Below are positions 44,042-52,486 of a DNA stretch of 64,000 nucleotides, piece by piece; the stretch's first letter is position 1; the number at the start of each line of letters is the position of its first letter. A model generated the notes under the pieces. It saw only the letters and a program-made list of their open reading frames with translations. It did not search any database and had not been told where the DNA came from. The DNA comes from DAOUKH01 sp965207995 (lineage in GTDB: Bacteria; Chloroflexota; Dehalococcoidia; SHYB01): assembly GCA_965207995.1 (NCBI GenBank), contig OZ242299.1:1178001-1242000 (forward strand), given 5' to 3'. The translations under genes were made by a program, and so were the position numbers.

Positions 44042-45418
44042 ATGGTCGTAGCCGCAACCGGTGTCACCAACCGACTCGCCGAGCACGCTCTGACGCTGCA
44101 GTACGAGGCGCTGCCTCCCGAGGTGGTGCAGCAGACGAAGGGGCTCTTCATGGACTTCCTGGCCGTCGCGCTCGGCGGGCGGCAGGTGGCGGAGTCGTCC
44201 GCGCCGATCCTGCAGGGGATGCTCGACCTGGCCGGGGGCGCGAAGGGCAAGAGCACGGTGCTCGGCGCGGCCGAGCGCCATCCCGCGCACTACGCCGCGA
44301 TGATGAACGCAACGCTGGCGCATAGCATGGACTACGACGACACGCACCGCGTCGCGATCATGCACACCGGCGCGCCGATGTTCGCCACGCTGCTGGCGCT
44401 GGGCGAGGAGCACTCGGTGTCGGGCAAGGAGTTCCTGGCGGCCGCGGTGGCGGGCTACGACATCGCGAACAAGATCGGCAAGGCTCACGGGCCCGCGATG
44501 CACCGCCGCGGCTTCCATCCCACCGCCACGACGGGCATCTTCGCGTGCACGGCAGCGGGGGCGCGCCTGATGGGCCTCAGCGAGAAGGAGGCGGCGAACG
44601 CGATGGGCCTGAACGGCAGCCAGACCGCGGGGTCGCAGCAGTTCCTGGTCGACGGGGCATGGAACAAGCGGCTCCACACCGGGCTGACCGCCCACAACGC
44701 CATCCTCAGCCTGGTCATGGCGCGGCACGGCTACTACGGCGGGAGCGGGCCGATCGAAGGGAAGTTCGGCTACTTCAACCTGTATTCGAACGACGAGCTG
44801 GACGCGACGGCGGCGCTGGCCGGTCTGGGCAGCGAGTGGGAAGTGATGAACATGGCGGTGAAGCCGTATCCCTGCTGCCGCTACAACCACGCCACCATCG
44901 ACGCGGTGCGGGACATCGTGCAAGAGCAAGAGCTTGCGCCCGCCGACGTCTCGGCTATCAACATCGAGATGGGGCCGACGGGCTACAATCTCGTCGCGAA
45001 CCCGCCGGACTATAAGAAGCGGCCCGGCAACATCGTCGAGGGCCAGTTCAGCATCTACTTCGCCGCCGCGGCCAGCGTGCTCGACTCCTACACCTGGGGC
45101 AGCTACGGGCTGCTGGGGTCGCCGGAGACGGAGCGGTTGATGGACATGACCACGGTCAGCGTCGACGAGTCTGAAGTTATGATGGGGTCGCGGGTGGAAC
45201 TGGTGACCGCCGACGGGCGCAGCGTGCGAAGGGCCGTCCCGCTGCCCAAGGGAGAGCCGGAGAACCCCATGGCGTGGAGCGAGATGGAGGCCAAGTTCTC
45301 CGAGTGGGCGCAGGGCGTGATCGGCGCCGAGAAGACGGAAGCGGTCTTGGCGTCGATCGCGGGGTTGGAAGGGCTCAGCTCGATCCGCGAGCTCACCGAC
45401 GACCTGCGGCCGGCCTAG
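44042..45418 (+). CDS. MmgE/PrpD family protein (copy 3)
   Basis: 458 residues. Signatures: GLFMDFLAVALGGRQVAE, HSMDYDDTHRVAIMHTG, DGAWNKRLHTGLTAHNAIL and AVKPYPCCRYNHATIDA. Ribosome site AGGAGGACTCTC before ATG 44042. Its stop overlaps by four bases with the stop of the convergent LLM gene (CTAG shared). Dehydratase or epimerase of a small carboxylate is the family-level call; unlike copy 2 it has no FAD partner gene beside it. Confidence 0.9.
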   Translation: MVVAATGVTNRLAEHALTLQYEALPPEVVQQTKGLFMDFLAVALGGRQVAESSAPILQGMLDLAGGAKGKSTVLGAAERHPAHYAAMMNATLAHSMDYDDTHRVAIMHTGAPMFATLLALGEEHSVSGKEFLAAAVAGYDIANKIGKAHGPAMHRRGFHPTATTGIFACTAAGARLMGLSEKEAANAMGLNGSQTAGSQQFLVDGAWNKRLHTGLTAHNAILSLVMARHGYYGGSGPIEGKFGYFNLYSNDELDATAALAGLGSEWEVMNMAVKPYPCCRYNHATIDAVRDIVQEQELAPADVSAINIEMGPTGYNLVANPPDYKKRPGNIVEGQFSIYFAAAASVLDSYTWGSYGLLGSPETERLMDMTTVSVDESEVMMGSRVELVTADGRSVRRAVPLPKGEPENPMAWSEMEAKFSEWAQGVIGAEKTEAVLASIAGLEGLSSIRELTDDLRPA

Positions 45419-46434
45419 TCCCCGCTGGCGTCGGCAACGATGCGGGCGACCTGCTCGGGCTTCGCCCGCTCAATGGCGGTCAAGGCGACTTCGACTCGCG
45501 ACGCCACGCCGTCCCAGCGTTCACGCAACTGGGCGCCGATCTCCTCGTAGCGCCCGCTGACGGTGAAGGCGGCGACGACCTCGTCGCTGATGAGGTCGGC
45601 CATCTCCTTCCATTTGCCCTCCCGCGACTTGGCGTGAAGGGCGGGGGTGAGGTCGTCCCAGCCATGCACCTTGAGGATGGTCTGGTAGGCGGGGGTGGAG
45701 GCGTAGAAGGCGATACGCTCGCGGATGACTTCCTGGCGCTCGCAGACCTCGGCGTCGGTGTCGCCGGCGGCGATGAAGCCGCTGGAGCTGAGCTCGAAGA
45801 CGTCGAGCGAGCGGCCGGCCGACTCGGCGCCCGCCTGCACGGCGGGCCTTGCGACTTCACGCACGTACTTCGGCGAGGCCAGGGGGTGAAGCAGCAGCCC
45901 CTCGCACAGCGATCCGGCCAGCCGGCACATCCCCTTGTTCGCGCCGGCCACGAGGACGGGAACGTGGGGATGGTCGATCGGTCCGGGGTTGAACTGGGGG
46001 GTCAGGAGGTTGAGCGAGTAGAAGTCGCCGGTGACGTTCAGCCGTTCGCCGGTCTGGAAGCTGTGCCAGACCGCGCGCACCGCCTCGATGTAGGCCCGCA
46101 TGCGACCGATGGGGCGGTCCCACGTCGCGCCGAAACGCCGCCGGATGTGGCCGCGCACCTGGGTGCCGAGACCAAGCTCGAACCTGCCGCCGGAGTAGCG
46201 CTGAAGCTCCCACCCGAGCTGCGCCATCATGAAGGGGCTCCGGGGAAAGGCAATCGCCACCGACGGCCCGAGATTGATGCGGGCGGTGTGCTCGGCGGCC
46301 AGGACGAGGGGCAGGAAGGGGTCGAACCGGTTCTCGGCAGTGAGGAGGACGTGGCCCCCGGCCTGCTCGGCCAGCCGGGCGGCCTCAAGCAGCGGGCTGA
46401 GGGGCATGCCCTCGGAGCGAAACGCGACCTTCAA
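45415..46434 (-). CDS. LLM class F420-dependent-type oxidoreductase
   Basis: 339 residues. TTG 46434 is chosen from the strong site AAGGAGG with a 5-base spacer; the longer frame upstream lies over the dienelactone hydrolase gene in another frame. Barrel elements: LLTAENRFDPFLPLVLAAEHT, PRSPFMMAQLGWELQRYSGG, FELGLGTQVRGHIRRRFG and PVLVAGANKGMCRLAGSLCEG. The GLGTQVRGHIxRR pattern is typical of members annotated as F420-dependent, so coenzyme F420 is a reasonable guess. It follows the dienelactone hydrolase by 25 bases and is likely cotranscribed. Confidence 0.87.
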   Translation of the reverse strand: MKVAFRSEGMPLSPLLEAARLAEQAGGHVLLTAENRFDPFLPLVLAAEHTARINLGPSVAIAFPRSPFMMAQLGWELQRYSGGRFELGLGTQVRGHIRRRFGATWDRPIGRMRAYIEAVRAVWHSFQTGERLNVTGDFYSLNLLTPQFNPGPIDHPHVPVLVAGANKGMCRLAGSLCEGLLLHPLASPKYVREVARPAVQAGAESAGRSLDVFELSSSGFIAAGDTDAEVCERQEVIRERIAFYASTPAYQTILKVHGWDDLTPALHAKSREGKWKEMADLISDEVVAAFTVSGRYEEIGAQLRERWDGVASRVEVALTAIERAKPEQVARIVADASGD

Positions 46435-46459
46435 GTCGACCTCCTTGGCAGCGGAATGG

Positions 46460-47149
46460 CTAGGCGAGGTGCTCGCGGAGGAAGGCGAGCGTCCTGCGCC
46501 AGGCGTCGCCCGCCGCGCGTTCGTGGTAGTTCGGTCTGGTGTCGTTGAAGAAGGCATGGGCCGCTCCACGGTAGACCCGCACCTGGTGGGGGAGCTCGGA
46601 GCCTCTGAGGCCGCCTCGCACCCGCCGGACGTGTTCGTGGTTGATGATCGGATCGTCGGCGCCGAAGATGCCGAAGATGGGGCACTCGGCGTGCTTGAGC
46701 TGCGCGCCGGGGTCGGGCGCGTTGCCGTAGTAGGCGACGGTGGCGTCGACGTTCGCGCCCCGGCAGGGGGCGAGGTAGCAGACCGTTCCTCCAAGGCAAT
46801 AGCCGACCATAGAGGTCTTGCCGTTGCTGTAGGGCTGCGCCTTAAGGTAGTCGCTGCACGAGATGCACTCGCGCACGGCGCCTTCCATGCTCATCGCGCC
46901 GTAGTAGGCGGCGGCGTCCTCGGACGTGTCGGCGATCTTCCCGTGGTAGAGGTCGGGGGCGATGGCGGCGAACCCCTCGGCGGCGAAGCGGTCGGCGACG
47001 TCCTTGATGTGCTCGTTGAGCCCCCACCACTCCATGATCACGACGACGCCGGGGTAGGTTCCCTCGGCGCGCGGTCTGGCGAGGTACGCGGGTATCTTGC
47101 CGATGCCGTGGGGGACGGCTATGGAGCGTCTGGTCAGCGCGGTGGGCAT
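46460..47149 (-). CDS. Dienelactone hydrolase family protein
   Basis: 229-residue alpha/beta hydrolase. The family's special triad is intact: nucleophilic Cys in MVGYCLGGTV, Asp in GADDPIINH and His in GAAHAFFND, with the activating Glu in VVIMEWWGLNEH. The classical enzyme opens dienelactone to maleylacetate in chloroaromatic breakdown; relatives attack other lactones and esters. ATG 47149. First gene of a pair with the LLM oxidoreductase. Length is normal. No maleylacetate reductase or ortho-cleavage enzyme is nearby, so the natural substrate is open. Confidence 0.92.
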   Translation of the reverse strand: MPTALTRRSIAVPHGIGKIPAYLARPRAEGTYPGVVVIMEWWGLNEHIKDVADRFAAEGFAAIAPDLYHGKIADTSEDAAAYYGAMSMEGAVRECISCSDYLKAQPYSNGKTSMVGYCLGGTVCYLAPCRGANVDATVAYYGNAPDPGAQLKHAECPIFGIFGADDPIINHEHVRRVRGGLRGSELPHQVRVYRGAAHAFFNDTRPNYHERAAGDAWRRTLAFLREHLA

Positions 47150-47220
47150 GCGGCTCCTTCACCCTTCGAGGCTAGGCGAGTATAGCAACAGCGTCCGGCG
47201 GGTGGCGTGCCCTCCCTCAG

Positions 47221-47239
47221 TCCCTCCCAAAGGGAGGGA
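47221..47239. repeat. Intergenic GC-rich palindrome
   Basis: TCCCTCCC-AAA-GGGAGGGA, then GGTTTAAGGGG, preceded by CCCTCAG. It is an almost exact copy of 15242-15260 with flanks, here between divergent genes. Confidence 0.8.
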
Positions 47240-47313
47240 GGTTTAAGGGGCGCGGGCATGAGGGGCCGCCGGGCGTGCTAGAGTTAGCGCCGAACGCGTT
47301 GCGGGGGGATGCG

Positions 47314-47778
47314 ATGAGGGCGAAGGGACTCTTCCACACGGGCATCACGGTGAGCGACCTCGACCGGACGGCGACATTCCTGAAGGAGTGGTTCGGGATG
47401 GAGGAGGTGGAGCGGAAGTCGTTCGGCGACAAGCCCAACGCGACGTGGGACAACCCGGTCACGGGCATCAAGCAAACGTGGACCGACGTCTGCTTCCTGA
47501 GGCTGGGCGAGGTCACGGTCGAGATCCTGGAGTACCCGTCGCCGCCCGGTCAGCCCCAGTCCTACACCGGGCCCAACGACGTGGGCAACGCGCACCTGGC
47601 CTTCTTCGTCGACGACCTCGACGCCTACCATGAGCGGCTGACGGCGGAGGGCTACCGGTTCGCGGGGCCGATCCGCTACAACGTCGACGAGAACGGCAAG
47701 CGGCGCGCCGCCATCTTCTTCTGGGACCACGACGGCATCAGCTACGAGCTCGTCTACCGGGAGGCCGGCGGGCCGTAG
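47314..47778 (+). CDS. VOC superfamily protein (glyoxalase/dioxygenase fold)
   Basis: 154-residue vicinal-oxygen-chelate protein, one pair of beta-alpha-beta-beta-beta modules. Metal ligand positions appear as His in LFHTGITVSDLD, His in GNAHLAFFVDDLD and Glu in DGISYELVY, fitting glyoxalase I or methylmalonyl-CoA epimerase-like sites. ATG 47314 (MRAKGLFH) has GGGGGG upstream and aligns with the first strand. It is 60 bases ahead of the two-domain dioxygenase gene and probably shares its transcript. Reaction not identified. Confidence 0.87.
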   Translation: MRAKGLFHTGITVSDLDRTATFLKEWFGMEEVERKSFGDKPNATWDNPVTGIKQTWTDVCFLRLGEVTVEILEYPSPPGQPQSYTGPNDVGNAHLAFFVDDLDAYHERLTAEGYRFAGPIRYNVDENGKRRAAIFFWDHDGISYELVYREAGGP

Positions 47779-47838
47779 CCGACGGGCAGGGATTCAGGTA
47801 CTCTCTGGGAGGACAGACGGGAACAGCAAGGAGGCGGC

Positions 47839-48858
47839 ATGACACAGACGCAATCGGCAACTCCGTATCGCGCCACGGGGACTCCCCGGCGGTTGACGCA
47901 CCACAACTACTTTGTGGGCGACATCAACAAGACGATGGATTTCTACAACCAAGTCCTCGGGATCGAAGAGACCTTCCGTTTGGAGAACCGACCGGGCGGC
48001 TTCATGAGCAACGGCAACACCCATCACGACTTGGGCTTCGTCGAGGTGGGGGAGCACACCCGGGACCGGGGGAAGAGGGCACAGGAGAAGGGCATCATGG
48101 AAGTGCCCCTGGAGTGGGGCACGAAGCCGGGCCTCAACCACTTCGCCTATGAGATGTTCAACGAGGCGGAGCTCGTCGCGGCCTACGAGCGGCTCACCGA
48201 GCTTGGGGTGACGCCGTGGCTGCTGGAGGACCGACTGGTCACCCGCAGCGTCTACTTCAGCGACCCTGAAGGCAACGGCCTCGAGTACACCGTCGACATG
48301 CTGCGCAACTGGCGGGACTACCGGAAGCCTGGCGCCAAGGTCTTCCACCAGGAATATGTCCCGGGCCAGGAGGAGCCGAAGACGGAGTCCTTCATCACGT
48401 TCGACCCTGAAATCCGGCGCGTCTCCGACGCGGCGCTCCACGCCAAGCGCGCCTCCCATGCCGTGATCGTGGCGGCGGACTTCGTGCGGCTGCGCCACTT
48501 CTACATCGACGTGGTCGGGCTCAGGGAGCTGTTCCATTCGCCGACGGGCGAGTTCTCCGTGCTGCACGGCAAGGACTACCCAAGCTACTCGATGGCGCTC
48601 GTCGCGGCGGTCCCCGGCCGTGAGCCAGGCGTGCACCGGATCGCCTTCGAGCTGGCGGACGACAGCGGCTTCGACGGCGCCGAGGAGGCGCTGGCCGCCA
48701 AGGGCGTCGACGTGGAGTTCAAGGTCGAGCACCCGAAGAAGCGGGCGGTCTACTTCCGCGACCCCGACAACAATCTCGTGCAGTGCTACCACGAAGCGCC
48801 GGACTTCCTCGACGCCCTGCCTTCGATGGACCCCGCCCTGGCCTTGATGCTGCTCTAG
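47839..48858 (+). CDS. Two-domain VOC extradiol dioxygenase-like protein
   Basis: 339 residues, two VOC domains, the layout of type I extradiol (catechol 2,3-dioxygenase) and PcpA/LinE-like enzymes. Domain 1 starts LTHHNYFVGDINKTMDFYNQVLG with GLNHFAYEM and GLEYTVDML; domain 2 (from about 205) has HAVIVAADFVRLRHFYIDVVG, VHRIAFEL and NNLVQCYHEAPD. Ligand His/His/Glu candidates are present in domain 1, which would be the catalytic one, unlike BphC where domain 2 is. ATG 47839 with AGGAGG upstream. Followed after 21 bases by a CoA-transferase. Ring cleavage is plausible, not proven. Confidence 0.85.
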   Translation: MTQTQSATPYRATGTPRRLTHHNYFVGDINKTMDFYNQVLGIEETFRLENRPGGFMSNGNTHHDLGFVEVGEHTRDRGKRAQEKGIMEVPLEWGTKPGLNHFAYEMFNEAELVAAYERLTELGVTPWLLEDRLVTRSVYFSDPEGNGLEYTVDMLRNWRDYRKPGAKVFHQEYVPGQEEPKTESFITFDPEIRRVSDAALHAKRASHAVIVAADFVRLRHFYIDVVGLRELFHSPTGEFSVLHGKDYPSYSMALVAAVPGREPGVHRIAFELADDSGFDGAEEALAAKGVDVEFKVEHPKKRAVYFRDPDNNLVQCYHEAPDFLDALPSMDPALALMLL

Positions 48859-48879
48859 GAGAGACCGGGTCAACCTGTC

Positions 48880-50076
48880 ATGTCGTTGCCCTTAGAAGGG
48901 ATCCGGATCCTCGGGTTTTCCCAGTTCGGCGCGGGGCCGTACGGGTCGCTTCAAATGGCCGACCTTGGGGCCGAGATCATCAAGATCGAGGACCCGACGA
49001 CGGAGGGCGACGTGGCGCGGCGGGTGCCGCCGTACCTCGAGGACGGGGTGAACGACAGCATCTACTTCCAGTCGTTCAACCGGAACAAGAAGAGCATCAC
49101 CCTGAACCTCCGCAACCCCCGCGCCAAGGAGGTCGTCGAGCGGCTGGTCAAGGTGTCGCACGGGGTCTACTCGAACTTCCGTGGCGACCTGCCGACGCGG
49201 CTGGGGCTCACCTACGACGACCTGAAACACGCCAACCCGGCGATCGTCTGCTGCCACCTGAGCGGCTACGGGATGAACAATCCCCGCTCGGCGGACCCCG
49301 CCTACGACTACCTGGTGCAGGGTGAGGTCGGGGCGATGGCGATCACCGGCGAGCCGGGCGGCCCGCCAGTGCGGTCGGGCATCCCCATCGTCGACCTGGC
49401 GGGCGCGATCGCCTCCGCCTACGGGATGGCCGCGGGCATCATCAAGGCGCTACGGACGGGTGAGGGCTGCGACATCGACGTCTCCCTGTACGACACGATG
49501 GCGTCGATGATGAGCTACATGAGCGCCTGGCACCTGACCCGCGGTTTCGAGATGCAGCGCGAGCCGGCGGGGTCGCATCCCACGCTGGTGCCGTCGCAGA
49601 ACTTCCAGACGAGCGACGGCTGGATCGTGATCATGTGCGCCAAGGAAGTCTTCTTCCAGAATCTGGCCGACCTGTTCGGCCATCCGGAATGGAAGGAGGA
49701 CCCGAGGTTCGAGACGTTCGCCGACCGGCTCGCCAACCGCGAGGAGCTGGTCGCGCTGCTCAACACCGAGTTCCGCAAGCACACGACCGAGCACCTGCTC
49801 ACGATCTTCAAGGGCAAGGTGCCGAGCGCGCCCATTCTCGACTTCGAGCAGGCCATGGCAAACCCCCTGCTTACGGAGCGGGGCATGCTCCTGGACGTCG
49901 AGCACCCCGTGTTCGGGACGATCAAGGAGATGCGGGGCGCGGTCATGGCGCCGGGAGAGAAGACGCCCACGCGGCCCGCGCCCAACCTCGGCGAGCACAC
50001 CAGCGAGGTGCTCGGCGAGCTCGCCGGCTACACGCCGGCGGAGATCAGAGAGCTGCGCTCGATCGGCGCGGTCTAG
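48880..50076 (+). CDS. CaiB/BaiF (family III) CoA-transferase
   Basis: 398 residues, single-domain family III CoA-transferase. MSLPLEGIRILGFSQFGAG, MADLGAEIIKIE and the catalytic Asp in IDVSLYDT are intact, in contrast to the fused copy at 36857. Acts on carboxylate/CoA pairs through a mixed anhydride on that Asp. ATG 48880 after the VOC dioxygenase (21-base gap); the pair suggests activation of a ring-cleavage acid. It converges on an alpha/beta hydrolase 3 bases away. Confidence 0.92.
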   Translation: MSLPLEGIRILGFSQFGAGPYGSLQMADLGAEIIKIEDPTTEGDVARRVPPYLEDGVNDSIYFQSFNRNKKSITLNLRNPRAKEVVERLVKVSHGVYSNFRGDLPTRLGLTYDDLKHANPAIVCCHLSGYGMNNPRSADPAYDYLVQGEVGAMAITGEPGGPPVRSGIPIVDLAGAIASAYGMAAGIIKALRTGEGCDIDVSLYDTMASMMSYMSAWHLTRGFEMQREPAGSHPTLVPSQNFQTSDGWIVIMCAKEVFFQNLADLFGHPEWKEDPRFETFADRLANREELVALLNTEFRKHTTEHLLTIFKGKVPSAPILDFEQAMANPLLTERGMLLDVEHPVFGTIKEMRGAVMAPGEKTPTRPAPNLGEHTSEVLGELAGYTPAEIRELRSIGAV

Positions 50077-50079
50077 CGC

Positions 50080-50910
50080 CTATTCCGGCCCGCGCAGGAA
50101 CTCGAGGACTTCCCGGTTGAAGTCGTCGACGTACTCGTAGAACGGGCGGTGCCCACATTCGTCGTAGGCGACGAGCCGCGCATTGGGAATGCGGTCCACT
50201 CCCTCGACGACCCGCTGGAAGACGGCGCGGGGGTCGTCCTTGCCCGCGAAGACCAGGGTTGGCACCGTGATCTGCTCCAGCCGGTCGTAGATGCGGATGG
50301 GGCGGAGCGCGTCGAGGTTCGTCCTGGACGACGCCATGCGCTCGAAGAACTCCTTCATCCCAGGCTGGGCGTAGGAGGTCATGTGCGAGATGAGGATCTC
50401 CTCGGGGGGACCGGCCTTGGGGTGCACCGACGACATGTGGCGTTTGCGCATGGTCTCGACCGACAGGTCGGCGAACGTCCTGGCGACGTTTCGCGCATTC
50501 CCCGACTGACCCGCCGCGATCTCTTCTTCGGTGTTGAAGCAGGAGCCGCTGGAGATCAAGATCAGCTTGCGGGTGCGTTCCGGCATGCGGAAGTAGAGGA
50601 GGGCGACGAGGAGCGCGCCCATCGACCATCCCGCCAGGTGGAAGCGTTCGAGGCCGAGGGTGTCGATGAAGTCGGCGAGGTGGTCGACCATCGCCATGTA
50701 GGGAATCCCCTCGATCTCGACGGGCTCGGTGAAGCCGTGACCAATGACGTCGGGGGCGTAGACCGTGTACTCGGCGCCCAGGGCGTCGATGTTCTTGTAG
50801 AAGTTGTCCGCCAGGGCTCCCGACCCATGCACCAGGAGGAGCGGGTCGCCCGAGCCCTCATACAGGTAGCGGGTGCGAATGCCTTTGACGTCGATGAATG
50901 CGGCTCTCAT
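50080..50910 (-). CDS. Alpha/beta hydrolase
   Basis: 276 residues with a full triad: LLVHGSGA oxyanion loop, nucleophile elbow GWSMG, acid in VFAGKDDPRAVF, His in ECGHRPFYEYVDDF. ATG 50910. The overall pattern (long lid around residues 130-190 with HMSSVHPKAGPPEEI) is like meta-cleavage product hydrolases. It ends 3 bases from the stop of the CoA-transferase on the other strand. tRNA-Gln lies 33 bases upstream on the same strand, so it could be read on the same transcript. Confidence 0.9.
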   Translation of the reverse strand: MRAAFIDVKGIRTRYLYEGSGDPLLLVHGSGALADNFYKNIDALGAEYTVYAPDVIGHGFTEPVEIEGIPYMAMVDHLADFIDTLGLERFHLAGWSMGALLVALLYFRMPERTRKLILISSGSCFNTEEEIAAGQSGNARNVARTFADLSVETMRKRHMSSVHPKAGPPEEILISHMTSYAQPGMKEFFERMASSRTNLDALRPIRIYDRLEQITVPTLVFAGKDDPRAVFQRVVEGVDRIPNARLVAYDECGHRPFYEYVDDFNREVLEFLRGPE

Positions 50911-50943
50911 GTTTCCTCACTCTCTGACCGGCGCGGCCCCTGG

Positions 50944-51015
50944 CTGCCCCGCCAGGATTCGAACCTGGGTCCAAGGATCCAAAGTCCTCTGTGTTACCAC
51001 TACACCACGGGGCAG
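50944..51015 (-). tRNA. tRNA-Gln (anticodon TTG)
   Basis: 72-base cloverleaf on the minus strand. Acceptor arms CTGCCCC and GGGGCAG pair; D stem GTGT/ACAC; anticodon stem GAGGA/TCCTT encloses the loop CTTTGGA with anticodon TTG; T arm has GGTTCGAATCC. CCA is not encoded. It is the only tRNA seen in the window. tRNA 3' ends are frequent integration sites, but no integrase is near. Confidence 0.95.
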
Positions 51016-51032
51016 CGTGGGCGGCCCGGCGC

Positions 51033-51170
51033 TTAGCGCTTGAGACGCAGCACCCGGAGCAGCCGGTCGAAGATGCTGCCGCGTTGGAGCTTCTCGACTC
51101 TCGCCGCGCTGCAGGCGACACAAGTGCACGCCGGCGGGTGGCCGCGCTCGTGAGCTTCGCGCTCGGTCAT
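51033..51170 (-). CDS. 45-residue Cys-motif protein (MTEREAHERGHPP family)
   Basis: Small protein starting MTEREAHERGHPPACTCVAC and ending in a basic amphipathic helix (FDRLLRVLRLKR). The first 19 residues are almost identical to the N-terminus of the CAP-domain membrane protein at 61301-62440, which reads MTEREAHERGHPPYCTCIDC. The CxCxxC cluster probably binds a metal. No ribosome site precedes ATG 51170; a TACACT hexamer 6 bases upstream suggests a leaderless mRNA. It lies 17 bases upstream of the tRNA-Gln gene on the same strand. Function unknown; conservation of the motif in two places is the reason to trust it as a gene. Confidence 0.72.
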   Translation of the reverse strand: MTEREAHERGHPPACTCVACSAARVEKLQRGSIFDRLLRVLRLKR

Positions 51171-51176
51171 ATGTTG

Positions 51177-51182
51177 AGTGTA
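51177..51182 (-). promoter_or_regulatory. Possible -10 element of a leaderless gene
   Basis: TACACT on the minus strand ends 6 bases before the ATG at 51170. That distance is typical of leaderless transcripts, where translation starts at the first base of the mRNA. No clear -35 is visible. Confidence 0.4.
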
Positions 51183-51199
51183 GCGCGGCGGGCGGCTCC

Positions 51200-52435
51200 C
51201 TAGAAGGGGGCGACGAGCTCCCCTTCGGTGGTCGGTATGTAGCTGGGGCCGTGGTCGAGGGAGACCGGCGTGTTGGCCTCGAAGGGGTCCTCGATGCCGA
51301 GCTCCTTGCCGATGTCGCGGAGCGCGGGCATGACCTCCTCGCCGAGGGTCTTGATGCAGCTCATGGAGTTCTCGTGGTCGACGCGGCCGTCGTTGCCCCA
51401 GAGGCAGAGGATGGAGGCGCGGGTGCTTTCGAGGATGGTGCGGAGCTGCTTGATGACCATGTCGGGGTTGCCGGCGACGATCATGTTGTTGGCGAGTTGT
51501 TCCTCGAACGAGGGGATCTTGCGCCGGCCCACGCCGAGGCGCTGCTTGCGGGTGGTCGGGGAGCCGTAGCCGGAGGGGCTGCCCCAGACAGGGTGGCCCA
51601 GCCCGAGGAACTCGCCCTGCATCCACATGAACTGGCGGGCGTTCTCCAGCGCCTTCTCTTTGGAGTCCTGGACGTGGCAGCGGATGAGGTAGCCGCGGTA
51701 GGGGGAGCCGCCCTCGAAGCCGACCTCTTTGGCGTTCTCGTCGTAGAGGCCCCAGATGCGGGCGGCGTCTTCGAGGGTGGGGTTGAGCGCGATGTAGGGG
51801 TAGCGGTGGCGAGCCGCCCAGACGATGCTCTCCTTGCTCACGACGCCGGGGCACCAGATTCGGGGGAAGGGCTTCTGGAGGGGGAGCGCCCAGGGGTTCA
51901 CGCAGCGGAACTGGTAGTGGTCTTTCTCCCAGCGAAAGGGGCCGGGTTCGGTCCACGTCTTGACGATGAGGTCGTGGGCTTCCTCGAAGCGTTCGCGGGT
52001 GAAGACTGGGTTGGCGTTGGTGGCGACGTATTCCTGGCCGGCGCCGCGAAGGATGCCGGAGACGATGCGGCCGCCCGAGATCATGTCGAGCTGAGCGACC
52101 TCCTCGGCGATGCGCACGGGGTTGTCGATGATGGGCAGGGGGTTGCCGTGGAGGACGATCTTGCAGCGCTTGGTAGCCGCGGCGAGGACGGCGCCGAAGA
52201 TGTTGATCTTCGCCTGCATGGTGAAGGGGGCGTTGTGATGCTCGTTGAGCATGATGCCGTCGGCGCCGACCTCCTCGGCGTAGATGTACTCTTCGAGGCG
52301 CTCCTGGTAGAGGCGCGCGCCGGCGACGGGGTCGAAGTACTTGTTGGGGAAGAAGGTCGCGGTATAGCCGAGCTTATCGCCCGCCTCCTTGGGGTACGCC
52401 GACATGGGCTGCTCGGTGAAGTAGATAAGCTGCAT
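51200..52435 (-). CDS. LLM class flavin-dependent monooxygenase (long form)
   Basis: 411 residues, longer than the other five in this window. MQLIYFTEQPMSAYP start, ILNEHHNAPFTMQAKINIF-like segment (IMLNEHHNAPF), LDMISGGRIVSGILRGAGQEYVA as flavin region, and KPFPRIWCPGVVSKESIVWAA. C-terminal extension includes a helical part with MVIKQLRTILESTRASILCLW. ATG 52435. Followed on the same strand by the 45-residue gene; preceded by the atypical alpha/beta hydrolase 51 bases upstream, probably one transcript. Substrate unknown. Confidence 0.9.
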   Translation of the reverse strand: MQLIYFTEQPMSAYPKEAGDKLGYTATFFPNKYFDPVAGARLYQERLEEYIYAEEVGADGIMLNEHHNAPFTMQAKINIFGAVLAAATKRCKIVLHGNPLPIIDNPVRIAEEVAQLDMISGGRIVSGILRGAGQEYVATNANPVFTRERFEEAHDLIVKTWTEPGPFRWEKDHYQFRCVNPWALPLQKPFPRIWCPGVVSKESIVWAARHRYPYIALNPTLEDAARIWGLYDENAKEVGFEGGSPYRGYLIRCHVQDSKEKALENARQFMWMQGEFLGLGHPVWGSPSGYGSPTTRKQRLGVGRRKIPSFEEQLANNMIVAGNPDMVIKQLRTILESTRASILCLWGNDGRVDHENSMSCIKTLGEEVMPALRDIGKELGIEDPFEANTPVSLDHGPSYIPTTEGELVAPF

Positions 52436-52486
52436 CGGGCTCTTCCTCTCTGTTTAGGCGTATCCGCGGTCCCGTTTCCGCCGTCG

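Noticed and set aside
50944..51170. Integration site of a mobile element at tRNA-Gln
   Set aside because: No integrase, no duplicated tRNA end and no composition change next to it were seen.
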